Shown here piece after piece: positions 1 through 6,118 of a stretch of DNA of 9,120 bases. Position numbers and translations under genes: made by a program. The notes beneath the pieces were generated by a model. That model made no database searches. It was not told where the DNA came from and worked only from the letters and a program-made list of their open reading frames with translations. The stretch's first letter is position 1. Every line of letters starts with the position of its first letter. The DNA comes from JANXQE01 sp035651635 (GTDB lineage: Bacteria > Verrucomicrobiota > Verrucomicrobiia > Limisphaerales > UBA8199), in NCBI GenBank assembly GCA_035651635.1, contig DASRFK010000325.1, forward strand, positions 1-9,120. Direction: 5' to 3'.

Positions 1-59
1 TAGTCTGGAATATGGTTCTTGCACCTATGGTTAGTCTCGCCGAGACACCACCGACTGGA

Positions 60-132
60 AAGCCGGATGCGGGAAATCCGCCCGTCCGGTTTGGAGGGAG
101 GGGTGGCGCGAAAGCGCCATCCCTACCCCTAT
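60..132 (+). ncRNA. Group II intron 3' end (domains V and VI), intron continues off left edge
   Basis: Bases 60-92 fold as a canonical domain V. The lower stem pairs 60-67 with 85-92, including the catalytic AGC triad (61-63) with its G62-U90 wobble pair. The upper stem GCGG (69-72) pairs with CCGC (78-81) around a GAAA-type loop, and a CCG bulge (82-84) follows on the 3' side. After a short linker, 96-128 fold as domain VI: a long stem closed by a GAAA tetraloop (110-113) with a single unpaired A at 125, the expected branch-point adenosine. The predicted 3' splice site, 7 nt after that A, falls at 132/133 and the intron would end in AU, fitting the family's AY rule. Bases 1-59 are probably domain IV or the 3' flank of the reverse transcriptase gene, but no RT sequence is recognisable there. 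The folding is seen directly; the intron assignment rests on known D5/D6 architecture. Class cannot be fixed, though location beside a hairpin suggests IIC. Confidence 0.82.
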
Positions 133-579
133 CGGGGCGCGGGCATCCTGCCCGCAGCAACGGCCGATCCGTGGCTGACACCGTTCCGTTTCTGGGGTCA
201 GGTTTCATTTCGGACATCTCTGCGGACTGGAAGTCCGCGCGCCGGGGCGCGGGCGTTCCGCCCGCAGCAACGGCCGATCCGTGGCTGACACCGTTCCGTT
301 TCTGGGGTCAGGTTTCATTTCGGACATCTCTGCGGACTGCAAGCCCGCGCCGGGGCGCGGGCATTCTGCCCGCAGCAACGGCCAATCCGTGGCTGATACC
401 GTTCCGCTTCTGGGGTCAGGTTTCATTTCGGCCATCTCTGCGGACTGGAAGTCCGCGCGCCGGGGCGCGGGCATCCTGCCCGCAGCAACAGCCGATTGGT
501 GGCAGACACCGTTCCGTTTCTCGGATCGGGTTCCATTTCGGACATCTCTGCGGACTGCAAGTCCGCGCGCCGGGGCGCG
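133..579. repeat. Tandem array of four ~110-bp units with paired hairpins
   Basis: Units begin at 133, 243, 351 and 461 (periods 110, 108 and 110), and a fifth partial unit starts at 571 and breaks off near 579. Each unit carries hairpin A, GCGGGCA-TCC-TGCCCGC (139-155, 249-265, 357-373, 467-483), and hairpin B, GCGGACT-GGA-AGTCCGC (222-238, 332-348, 440-456, 550-566). Both have 7-bp stems and 3-nt loops, separated by about 66 bp of conserved unstructured sequence. In unit 2 hairpin A has a compensated pair (A-T to G-C, 255/259). Hairpin B of unit 2 has one mismatch and is followed by a 2-bp deletion, which explains the 108-bp period. Open frames through the array are by-products of its GC-rich repetition and are not called as genes. 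It resembles REP/BIME-type elements; function is unknown. Confidence 0.9.
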
Positions 580-876
580 AGATTAGGAGTGATCCGGCTC
601 AGGCATAGGGACTTGGAACGGTCTACGCTGCGAAAAAGTGCGCCGCTGGCACGCCCGGTGCTTTGGTTCAACCGGAATGCGGCCTTCGACACAGATCGGA
701 TTTCCCGGGAAGCATGCCTTAGACAAGGCGGGCGCCCGTGTGCTTTGCCTGTCCTGTTTTTGTAAAAAATCCGGCCGGTTAAATGTTCCGTCGACTCGTG
801 CCGGCGATTCGTTCCTTGTCGAAACTCGGGCGCGACGCGCTTGCGCAAGGCTCATCGCAGCAGGCAGCCATCCCTT
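580..876. other. Intergenic region, no gene recognised
   Basis: No convincing coding sequence is present. Short overlapping frames exist on both strands but have no family-like composition. A 10-bp GC palindrome (CGGGCGCCCG, 729-738) and a T/A-rich patch (757-769) are the only structures noted. The stretch must hold the promoter of the gene starting at 877, but I could not identify a convincing -35/-10 pair. Confidence 0.5.
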
Positions 877-1662
877 ATGAACTTCTTCAACCGTTTTCTC
901 CGGTACAATGAGCCCGCTCCCGACAGCGGGGGGGCGCCCGTCGATTTCGACGCCTTGCTGCGCGGCAGCATGGAAGAGCTCCTGCTCAATACCCAAAGCC
1001 ACCAGCAAGCCTGGCTTTTCGGCAAAGAAGAGCAATGGAACCTCGATCCCGGCCGAGGCGAATTAGTGTTCAGTTTTCCCGGGCGCCTGGTGGTTGCGCC
1101 GGCGCAGATCATCGGGACCCTGGACACCCAAACCTCGCATTGGACCTGGAGTTGGGCCAATTCATCCATCCCGGAACAGCTTAGCGCCCACGCCACGGCC
1201 CTCCGGGAATTTGGATCGGAAAACAATATACCCCGCCTGACTACTCCCGATTGGCCCGCCGAGGAAACCGATTGCTGGTACATGGCCGCCCTGGCTTGCC
1301 GGCTCTGCGGATTTCTCGGCGCCTATCGCGGCCCGGGTGAGAATCTCTATTCCTATATTACTTTCGGCCAGGTCCAGCTCAATCCACCCATGGAAGCGCG
1401 AGAAGAATTGTTGAACAATTTCGGCCTCGAGGCCGCCGGCGAGTTTCGCAACTGCGTCGAGAATTTTGACGAGCAACGCCGCGCCTGCTGCCGCTACTTT
1501 CGCCGCGGAGCGCTCGTGGGTTTGTCTCAGCAGGAACTGATTGATTCCCTGGCCTTGTCCGTGCCTTCTGTTCTTGAGACAGCCGGCTATCCGCCGGATG
1601 CCGCCGAACGGGTGATGGAAATGATCGGCGGCATTTCTGACGAGGAAATCCAGAATTCCTGA
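877..1662 (+). CDS. DUF6882-like protein
   Basis: A 261-aa soluble protein with no signal peptide or membrane segment. The central part resembles the DUF6882 family, whose biochemical role is not known. Residues about 78-99 (QIIGTLDTQ, then HWTWSWANSSIP) form the aromatic 'G-W-W-ANSS-P' core. Residues 135-163 are a helical, Cys-rich stretch followed by G-Y-R-G-P-G-E and an aromatic strand. Trp46 and the preceding polar helix also fit. The C-terminal ~60 residues (about 200-261) are a charged helical extension ending in a QQELIDSLALSVPSVLE-like helix and an acidic tail. The ATG at 877 is preferred over an in-frame TTG at 841, because the N-terminal 12 residues from the TTG are Arg/Ser-rich and unlike the rest; the RBS is weak for both. 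A 94-bp gap separates it from the next plus-strand gene, so co-transcription is possible. Family assignment is from pattern memory and is moderately sure. Confidence 0.75.
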   Translation: MNFFNRFLRYNEPAPDSGGAPVDFDALLRGSMEELLLNTQSHQQAWLFGKEEQWNLDPGRGELVFSFPGRLVVAPAQIIGTLDTQTSHWTWSWANSSIPEQLSAHATALREFGSENNIPRLTTPDWPAEETDCWYMAALACRLCGFLGAYRGPGENLYSYITFGQVQLNPPMEAREELLNNFGLEAAGEFRNCVENFDEQRRACCRYFRRGALVGLSQQELIDSLALSVPSVLETAGYPPDAAERVMEMIGGISDEEIQNS

Positions 1663-1756
1663 AGATTGTGCAGCGCTTACCCGTTGCCATGTGCTGGCAC
1701 ATTTCCTGCCCCGCTTTCGCCCGGTGATGGTTCACAGTCGTCACAAGAAATATGGT

Positions 1757-2566
1757 ATGAAAACAGGTCGATTGTTGCGTGATCGGCTGCGCCAGGTCGC
1801 TCTCTCGGGAATTGTCCTCCTGAGTTTTTGCGTCTTTGCCGCCACCGCTGCCGTCGAGCAAACGTTTGCCGTGCTCCAGGTTGGGACAACCACGTACCAC
1901 AACGTGACAGTCACAACCAAGACCAAGAGTTATGTTTTCATCCTGCACTCCAATGGAATGACCAACCTCAAAGTCGCTGAGCTCACTCCCGAATTGCGTG
2001 CCCAGCTGGGGTATGAAATCCCCCCGACCGAGCCGGCCAGGACTAAGGGAGCGGGGGACTGGGCTAAGCAAACCATCTCCAGCATCCAGGTCCCGGCCAT
2101 AAGCCAGTTCCGCCAGCGAGTGGCCGGCTGGGAGGCTCCCTCTCAGGCGGTCGCGGCGCGGATTCGCCAACTGTCTCCAAAACTGCTGCTGGCAAGCGGC
2201 GCTATTCTGGCATTACTTTACCTATTAAATAGCTATTGTTGTCTCCGCATCTGCCAAAAGTGCGGCTGCGAGCCCGGGCTCCTGATTTGGGTTCCCGTCT
2301 TGCAGTTATTTCCGCTGCTTAAAGCCGCGGAAATGTCGCCGTGGTGGTTTCTAGCTTTTTTGGCGCCGGGGATCAATTGGCTGGCTCAGATCGTCTGGTG
2401 TTTCAAAATCACACTGGCCCGTGGCAAGGGCCTCGGCGTCGCTCTGCTTTTTGTCTTTCCACCAACTGCTCCCTTCGCTTTTCTGTACCTCGCTTTTTCA
2501 GACGCAAACTCCCGTCGGAAGGAGACTTCGCGCCGAATCGAAATCATGACCCTGGAAACCGCCTAG
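1757..2566 (+). CDS. Exported multi-TM protein of unknown function
   Basis: A 269-aa protein starting at ATG 1757. This start gives a clear signal peptide: basic Arg residues, a hydrophobic run (residues 14-28) and an Ala-rich probable cleavage site near 31-33. Mature residues about 35-90 form a small beta-rich domain (FAVLQVGTTTYHNVTV) ending in ELTPELRAQLGYE. This pattern recurs in verrucomicrobial exported proteins, in which a short SH3-like strand domain precedes a 'P-E-L/I-Q-YGY' motif. A polar linker (about 91-142) leads to hydrophobic segments at about 143-160, 173-190, 196-216 and 226-247. Between the first two lies a Cys cluster (C161, C162, C166, C169, C171) that could bind metal or form a disulfide. 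The C-terminal membrane part resembles DUF5684-type domains (aromatic/Pro-rich helices with a K-G-G-V-A-L-L-F turn). Function is unknown. The gene converges with the minus-strand FAD gene, with only 8 bp between their stop codons. Confidence 0.78.
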   Translation: MKTGRLLRDRLRQVALSGIVLLSFCVFAATAAVEQTFAVLQVGTTTYHNVTVTTKTKSYVFILHSNGMTNLKVAELTPELRAQLGYEIPPTEPARTKGAGDWAKQTISSIQVPAISQFRQRVAGWEAPSQAVAARIRQLSPKLLLASGAILALLYLLNSYCCLRICQKCGCEPGLLIWVPVLQLFPLLKAAEMSPWWFLAFLAPGINWLAQIVWCFKITLARGKGLGVALLFVFPPTAPFAFLYLAFSDANSRRKETSRRIEIMTLETA

Positions 2567-2574
2567 AGCGTGTT

Positions 2575-3846
2575 TCAACCGGACTGCGTTTCAGCAAACG
2601 ATAGCCGCGGCACAAGCGGCCACCGGGCCTGAAGTCGAATCAGCAGGAAGAAAAGCCTTCTCCTCCATTCGATTCCCCAGCCGCCGTCGAGCTCGCCGGC
2701 CAGAATGGCGACGATGGCGGAGGGCAAATTGAATTTCGGGCGCGGTTCCATAAAGAGCTCCATGAAAGGCGTGGTGTAGTAACCTTCCACCATCTCCCAA
2801 TAAAACTGCATTGCGCGGAATATCCGCTTCTCGTAGGCCTGCAACCTGCGCTGACCGGCATCGCCGGCCTTCAGGGATTCCAAGACCACTTTCGCGGCCA
2901 GTTTTCCCGAATACATTGCCAGGTACACCCCGGCCGAGAAAATCGGGTCCATGAACCCGGCGGCATCGCCCACGCGCAGCAGACGGGGTCCGATCAGGCG
3001 CCGGTTGTAATACGAAAAATCGCCGGTCGTTTGGATGGTATTGACCACGCGGGCCGCCGCCATGCGGCTGCGCATTTCCGCGCTCGAACGCCACATGTGC
3101 TCGAACATCTCTGCCGGGCTCTGTTTTGCTTGCGCAAACTCCTGCTGGTCCATGACGCAGCCAACACTGGTCTTTCGCTCCGAAATCGGGATTACCCAAA
3201 ACCAGCTGTTCTCCAGCCGCACGATCACCGTATCGCCCCAGGCCGTGCCCTCATCCAGCCGCACGTTTTCGAAATGCCCGAACACCGCCAGTTTCTTTAG
3301 GTGCGGGTGAATCACGCGCAATCCCTGCTGGTTCCCCGTAAAATTGCCACGCCCGCTGGCATCGATCAGGAAGCGGGCCGAAAAGCTTTCGCGGACACCG
3401 CGCTCGTCTCGGGCTTCCACGCTCGCGCTTTCTTCGTTCGTTTCAAACGCCGTGACGGTCCATCCCTCGCGGACTTCCGCGCCGCTGCTCCGCGCGTGCT
3501 TGAGCAGGATGTGATCGAAGGTGGCCCGTTCGACCTGGAAGGCGGTGGTTTCCCGCGTGTAACGGCCGTTGCTGAATACCAGCTTCAGCGCCTTGCTCGC
3601 ATTGCCGATGTGAAATTGCGCGCCAAGCTTCTTGGGAAATCCCTCCGCTTCGAGGGCCTTCAAAACGCCCATCTCCTCGAACAAGGCGCGGTTGTACGGC
3701 AGCAGCGACTCGCCAATATGAAACCGCGGGAAATATTCCTTTTCCAGCACCAGCACCCGCTTCCCGGCGCGAGCCAGAAAAGTGGCCACCGCGCTGCCGC
3801 CCGGCCCTCCGCCAATCACCAGCGCGTCATACATCGAGTCCAACAT
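2575..3846 (-). CDS. FAD-dependent halogenase-like oxidoreductase
   Basis: A 423-aa flavoprotein of the tryptophan/phenol-halogenase-like superfamily. The N-terminal Rossmann motif GGGPGG is at 12-17, followed by an acidic strand end (VLVLEK, 31-36) and the FHIGES motif at 42-47. Lys72/Lys73, in PKKLGAQF, lie where flavin-dependent halogenases of the CmlS/PltA type carry their catalytic lysine. The diagnostic WxWxIP motif is present as WFWVIP (215-220). The second FAD motif, VGDAAGFMDPIFSAGV, is at 292-307. Length fits the shorter (~420-500 aa) members. It may halogenate, hydroxylate or otherwise oxidise a carrier-bound or free aromatic substrate; halogenation itself is not proven, and relatives in flexirubin/aryl polyene clusters are often annotated simply as NAD(P)/FAD oxidoreductases. 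The start is ambiguous: ATG 3846 or ATG 3834 (MYDALVIGGG), the latter preceded by GGA at short spacing. The enzyme is probably cytoplasmic. It lies downstream of the polyketide-type genes in the same direction, but with a 683-bp gap that implies its own promoter. Confidence 0.88.
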   Translation of the reverse strand: MLDSMYDALVIGGGPGGSAVATFLARAGKRVLVLEKEYFPRFHIGESLLPYNRALFEEMGVLKALEAEGFPKKLGAQFHIGNASKALKLVFSNGRYTRETTAFQVERATFDHILLKHARSSGAEVREGWTVTAFETNEESASVEARDERGVRESFSARFLIDASGRGNFTGNQQGLRVIHPHLKKLAVFGHFENVRLDEGTAWGDTVIVRLENSWFWVIPISERKTSVGCVMDQQEFAQAKQSPAEMFEHMWRSSAEMRSRMAAARVVNTIQTTGDFSYYNRRLIGPRLLRVGDAAGFMDPIFSAGVYLAMYSGKLAAKVVLESLKAGDAGQRRLQAYEKRIFRAMQFYWEMVEGYYTTPFMELFMEPRPKFNLPSAIVAILAGELDGGWGIEWRRRLFFLLIRLQARWPLVPRLSFAETQSG

Positions 3847-4021
3847 GAGTTTAAGAAACCATAATGAACAATGTTGGCAAGGCTGCTTTCAACCACGCGC
3901 CTAAGTCTGCCGGGTCGTATTCATGAACTCCCCGCAGATTCAGGGCGGCCGCAGATGGGAACTCCGGAATTTGACAACCATCCCCGCCCGTGAGCGTCCC
4001 GGGAGGTGTGTTCGGTCGATT

Positions 4022-4038
4022 TGCCAGCGTCGCTGGCA
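4022..4038. repeat. Solitary 7-3-7 hairpin element
   Basis: The sequence TGCCAGC-GTC-GCTGGCA is a perfect inverted repeat with a 7-bp stem and 3-nt loop. It has the same geometry as both hairpins of the 133-579 array but a different sequence. No T-run follows on either strand, so it is not a standard intrinsic terminator. It probably belongs to a dispersed REP-like family; only one copy is seen here. Confidence 0.6.
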
Positions 4039-4478
4039 TCCGTCCAATGTCACTTAAAGGCGGCTCAAAAACTGCGAACAAGCCGACAAAATCGGTTGAG
4101 CCTATTTCCGGACCTGACCCGAAAGTATCGGCATGGAATGGGACAGAGAATTGAGCATTCGATTTTGCTGGCCGCCGAAGCACCGAGCCAGAGCCAGGCT
4201 TTTCTCCAAGGCTCCTCGTATACCTCCTGTCTTCACGGCCAGCGTTTCTTTCGGAATGGTTAGTCTCAACTCAAGGGACCGGTCTGCGGCGCGATTTGAG
4301 TGGTCTGCCGAGGCTAAACCAGGACGATTCGCCCAGCCGGTCGGCGCGGCAAAAGAGTTCGTGCCCCTGGTATGGGCGTCCGCGCGCCGACCCTGCATTG
4401 TCGAGCGTAAGCCAAGTAAGGGCCGGGCGATCCTCGCCGTTCCGGATTGGCGCATCATGGGCGGGCAAGATCCGGCTC

Positions 4479-4493
4479 CGGGCCAGTGGCCCG
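4479..4493. other. Hairpin downstream of sigma-cassette operon
   Basis: CGGGCC-AGT-GGCCCG forms a 6-bp stem with a 3-nt loop, 37 bp past the stop codon of the Spy-like gene in its direction of transcription. It could help end the operon transcript or protect its 3' end. It lacks a T-run in that direction, so it is not called as a terminator. Confidence 0.35.
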
Positions 4494-4529
4494 AGTAATC
4501 AGGTCGATGGACTGCGCCGCTGAGCGGGG

Positions 4530-4934
4530 CTACTCCGGCGGCAATTCGAAGTTAAAGCGCTTCTTCAATTCCGCCCGGAAATCGCGTTTCATTTGCGCGT
4601 GGATCTCGCGTTGGGCCGGTGTCAATTCCTGATCGATTTGCGCCTGGAGATGGACCAGCGCGTGGCCGCTCTCATTAAAGGCATTAGAAAAGGACTGGCG
4701 GATTTCCTGGCCGCGCGTGTCTACCAGCACTGCGATTTTTTGAGATTGCGGCGCAGAGAGGTTGAGTTTCGATTGCAGGACGTGCATCACTCCGGCCTTC
4801 CAGCGTTCGAAATTGAGAGCTTGCTCGAAGTGGATCTTAATGACCTGGTGAGTGGCGATGCTCCCCGTCACGACGCCGGCGCCGAACACAAGCACCAAGC
4901 CGAGGGCAATTTTCCAGTAACGCAACCAGCTCAT
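4530..4934 (-). CDS. Membrane-anchored Spy/CpxP-like periplasmic sensor
   Basis: A 134-aa protein with an N-terminal hydrophobic segment (residues 8-27, IALGLVLVFGAGVV) that acts as an uncleaved anchor or signal peptide. A helical, charged periplasmic domain follows. Two LTxxQ-type motifs, the hallmark of the CpxP/Spy/heavy-metal-resistance family, are visible as LSAPQ (59-63) and LTPAQ (104-108). Possible metal ligands are H29, H35, E37, H51, the pair H91/H95 (HxxxH) and H112/M115. CnrX-type sensors bind Ni/Co through His, Glu and Met placed in a comparable helical hairpin, but exact correspondence is not established. The start ATG overlaps the preceding stop as ATGA (4931-4934), and a GGAA lies 8 nt upstream of it. 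As the third gene of the sigma cassette it probably senses a periplasmic metal or misfolding signal and controls the membrane partner. A plain chaperone role is the alternative. Confidence 0.8.
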   Translation of the reverse strand: MSWLRYWKIALGLVLVFGAGVVTGSIATHQVIKIHFEQALNFERWKAGVMHVLQSKLNLSAPQSQKIAVLVDTRGQEIRQSFSNAFNESGHALVHLQAQIDQELTPAQREIHAQMKRDFRAELKKRFNFELPPE

Positions 4935-5227
4935 GGCACCAATTCCGTCGAGACCAGTTCGTAGGCCGGACTGACGTCATAGGGAGATTTGTGGCCGAAC
5001 CGTTGGATAGTCAGTACGGCCAATCCGAGCAAAATCACCAGCGCCGCGGCGCAGCCGGAGTTCCAAATAGCCCGTTGCCAGATCCATAACGGATCTACGG
5101 GCCGCTCCGTCAACCAGATGTTCACGACACGCCGACTAAACCCAAAGGGGGCCTGGTCAGCGGGCGGCGCAGGTGCCTGGCGCGCCCAGTGCAGCAGACG
5201 TTTAAGCTCTGGCGGGATTTGATTCAT
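4931..5227 (-). CDS. Small single-TM protein, putative anti-sigma factor
   Basis: A 98-aa protein with a cytoplasmic N-terminal part (1-52, basic and Pro-rich, including PPELKRLLHWARQAP), one transmembrane helix (about 56-75, AALVILLGLAVLTI) and a short periplasmic tail rich in Tyr, Ser and Glu. It starts at ATG 5227, which overlaps the stop of the sigma gene as ATGA (5224-5227), and its stop overlaps the next gene the same way. No zinc-binding HxxxCxxC anti-sigma motif is present. Size, topology and position between an ECF sigma factor and a Spy-like sensor resemble CnrY (about 95 aa, one TM), which holds CnrH at the membrane. The anti-sigma role is inferred from context, because sequence identity alone does not show it. 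A much longer frame reads upstream into the sigma gene on the same strand, but it is a shadow. Confidence 0.78.
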   Translation of the reverse strand: MNQIPPELKRLLHWARQAPAPPADQAPFGFSRRVVNIWLTERPVDPLWIWQRAIWNSGCAAALVILLGLAVLTIQRFGHKSPYDVSPAYELVSTELVP

Positions 5228-5814
5228 AACCTGTTTTGGCTTTTTAGCCGTTGAAAATTTTTGTTCAGCCTGCGCCGGGCACGAAAAGCGCGCACCCGGA
5301 TCCGTGTCGCGGACCAGCCGGTGAGTTGGCGGACTTCTTCGATGGAGCGCTCCTCCAGTTCCAGGAGGCGAATCAACCATTGATCGGTGGGTTCCAGGGT
5401 ATCGAGGAGTTTGTCCACCAGCTCGCGAGCGGCAATCGCACGGCTCGGATCGGGCGTGTCCGCCGCCGAGGTGAGGGCCGCCTCGATCGCCTGGGTCTGT
5501 TCCGGCGTCAAATCCGCCCATCGCCATTCCGGCCGGCTGTTTTGGGCCCGAATGGCATTGAGGCAATGGTTTACCGCGATCCGCGAGACCCAATGCTCGA
5601 ATGGCATATCCCCGCGATACTGATCGAGCTTGGTAAACATCTTTATAAAGATTTCCTGCGCCAGGTCTTCCTCGGAGCTGCGCCGTGGCACTTTGGTTGC
5701 CACGATCCGCCGGACCTGCGGATACAGATGCTCGACAAGTTGGCGGGCGGCATTCTCGTCGTGCCTTCGCACGCGCCGCAGACATTCCGGCAAGTCAAAG
5801 CTCGCTTCACCCAT
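5224..5814 (-). CDS. ECF-family RNA polymerase sigma factor
   Basis: A 196-aa sigma-70-family protein of extracytoplasmic-function size. Region 2 spans about 23-90, with the core-binding/-10-recognition signature DLAQEIFIKMF at 50-60 and the W75-V-S-R-I-A-V-N-H helix after it. A linker (about 91-125) connects to region 4 (about 126-187). There LDTLEPTDQWLIRLLELEERS precedes the helix-turn-helix whose recognition helix is near GWSATRIRVRAFRARRRL (166-183) and would contact the -35 element. The ATG at 5814 begins MGEASF just before the conserved region and is chosen over in-frame upstream starts (for example GTG 5991), which would add about 59 low-complexity residues; its RBS is weak. It is first of three genes linked by ATGA overlaps, so it is probably co-translated with its regulators and may be autoregulated. 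Target promoters are unknown; neighbouring gene sets are candidates. Confidence 0.93.
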   Translation of the reverse strand: MGEASFDLPECLRRVRRHDENAARQLVEHLYPQVRRIVATKVPRRSSEEDLAQEIFIKMFTKLDQYRGDMPFEHWVSRIAVNHCLNAIRAQNSRPEWRWADLTPEQTQAIEAALTSAADTPDPSRAIAARELVDKLLDTLEPTDQWLIRLLELEERSIEEVRQLTGWSATRIRVRAFRARRRLNKNFQRLKSQNRL

Positions 5815-5864
5815 GTTAGAGACCCGTGAAACGGTCCAGCGATTACCGGTTTTTTGGCCACAGT

Positions 5865-5878
5865 CAGAGAAATCTCTG
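5865..5878. promoter_or_regulatory. Palindrome upstream of the sigma gene
   Basis: CAGAGA-AA-TCTCTG is a perfect 6-bp inverted repeat with a 2-bp centre, about 50 bp before the sigma start codon. Its position would suit an operator or a promoter-proximal site, but no regulator is known and chance occurrence is possible. Confidence 0.3.
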
Positions 5879-5966
5879 TGATTCTCAAGGCAACCGGCGG
5901 CCCTTCGCAGCGGAGGCAGTGCTCGGCGAGGCGCGTGTCCCATCCTCCTCCAGCCCAACCCTGTAA

Positions 5967-5990
5967 TGGAAAACCCTACAAGCTTTTCCA
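5967..5990. promoter_or_regulatory. Inverted repeat TGGAAAA/TTTTCCA upstream of the sigma gene
   Basis: TGGAAAA (5967-5973) and TTTTCCA (5984-5990) form a 7-bp inverted repeat with a 10-bp spacer. Total symmetry of 24 bp fits a dimeric regulator site, with half-sites one helical turn plus apart, or an AT-rich-stem hairpin. It lies 153 bp upstream of the sigma start, in the only non-coding stretch before the operon. Function is inferred from position only. Confidence 0.3.
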
Positions 5991-6118
5991 CTGTTTACTT
6001 ACAGACGAGCTCCCGGTCATTTGCTACAACAAGCCGCGTTCACCAAGGTGTTGGAAATGGGTGGGGGACCCCTCGCAACCGGTGGCTTAGCCGGGGGGTT
6101 AGCCAGGCGCACACGCCG

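Larger units (their letters stand above)
3847..4529. other. Long intergenic region with isolated hairpins
   Basis: These 683 bp lie between the sensor gene and the FAD gene. Frames of about 110-121 codons exist on both strands (for example 4133-4498 plus and 4102-4458 minus) and overlap each other. None has a recognisable domain, a good RBS or a convincing start, so none is called. The stretch contains a perfect 17-nt hairpin (4022-4038) and a 6-bp-stem hairpin (4479-4493). The promoter of the FAD gene is expected near 3847-3950 but was not resolved. The region may be decayed or repeat-derived sequence. Confidence 0.45.
5815..6118. other. Intergenic region upstream of sigma operon
   Basis: These 304 bp separate the ACP stop codon from the sigma-factor start. 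No gene is seen. The stretch holds two inverted repeats (annotated separately), a CTGT/ACAG pair at 5991-6004, and a repeated TTAGCC on the ACP-proximal side (6085-6105) without a clean terminator stem. It should contain the sigma-operon promoter, but no convincing consensus was found. Confidence 0.5.

Noticed and set aside
133..579. CRISPR array
   Set aside because: Units are about 110 bp and similar along their whole length; there are no short identical repeats separated by unique spacers of constant size, and no cas genes.
12..608. Long plus-strand frame of 198 codons, and antisense frames, across the left end
   Set aside because: They run through the intron domains and the hairpin array, and their periodic Arg/Ala/Pro-rich translation simply mirrors the 110-bp repeat.
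745..770. Sigma-70 promoter TTGCCT with a downstream A/T patch before the gene at 877
   Set aside because: At 17-bp spacing there is no acceptable -10 hexamer.
3851..4183. 110-codon minus-strand frame just upstream of the FAD gene
   Set aside because: It reads through the 4022-4038 hairpin, has no domain-like features, and ends next to the FAD start without a credible start signal.
4133..4498. 121-codon plus-strand frame in the large intergenic region, and the opposing 118-codon frame at 4102-4458
   Set aside because: No recognisable domain, no clear RBS, and similar-length frames on both strands, as expected by chance in GC-rich DNA. A small orphan gene cannot be fully excluded; conservation with synonymous bias would decide.
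5228..5785. N-terminal extension of the small TM protein (284-codon frame ending at 4931)
   Set aside because: It is antiphase to the well-supported sigma-factor gene on the same strand, and only the last 98 codons look like a protein. The ATGA overlap at 5224-5227 marks the real start.
6080..6118. Intrinsic terminator after the ACP gene
   Set aside because: Repeated TTAGCC and G-runs are present, but no stable stem followed by a T-run could be drawn on the minus strand.
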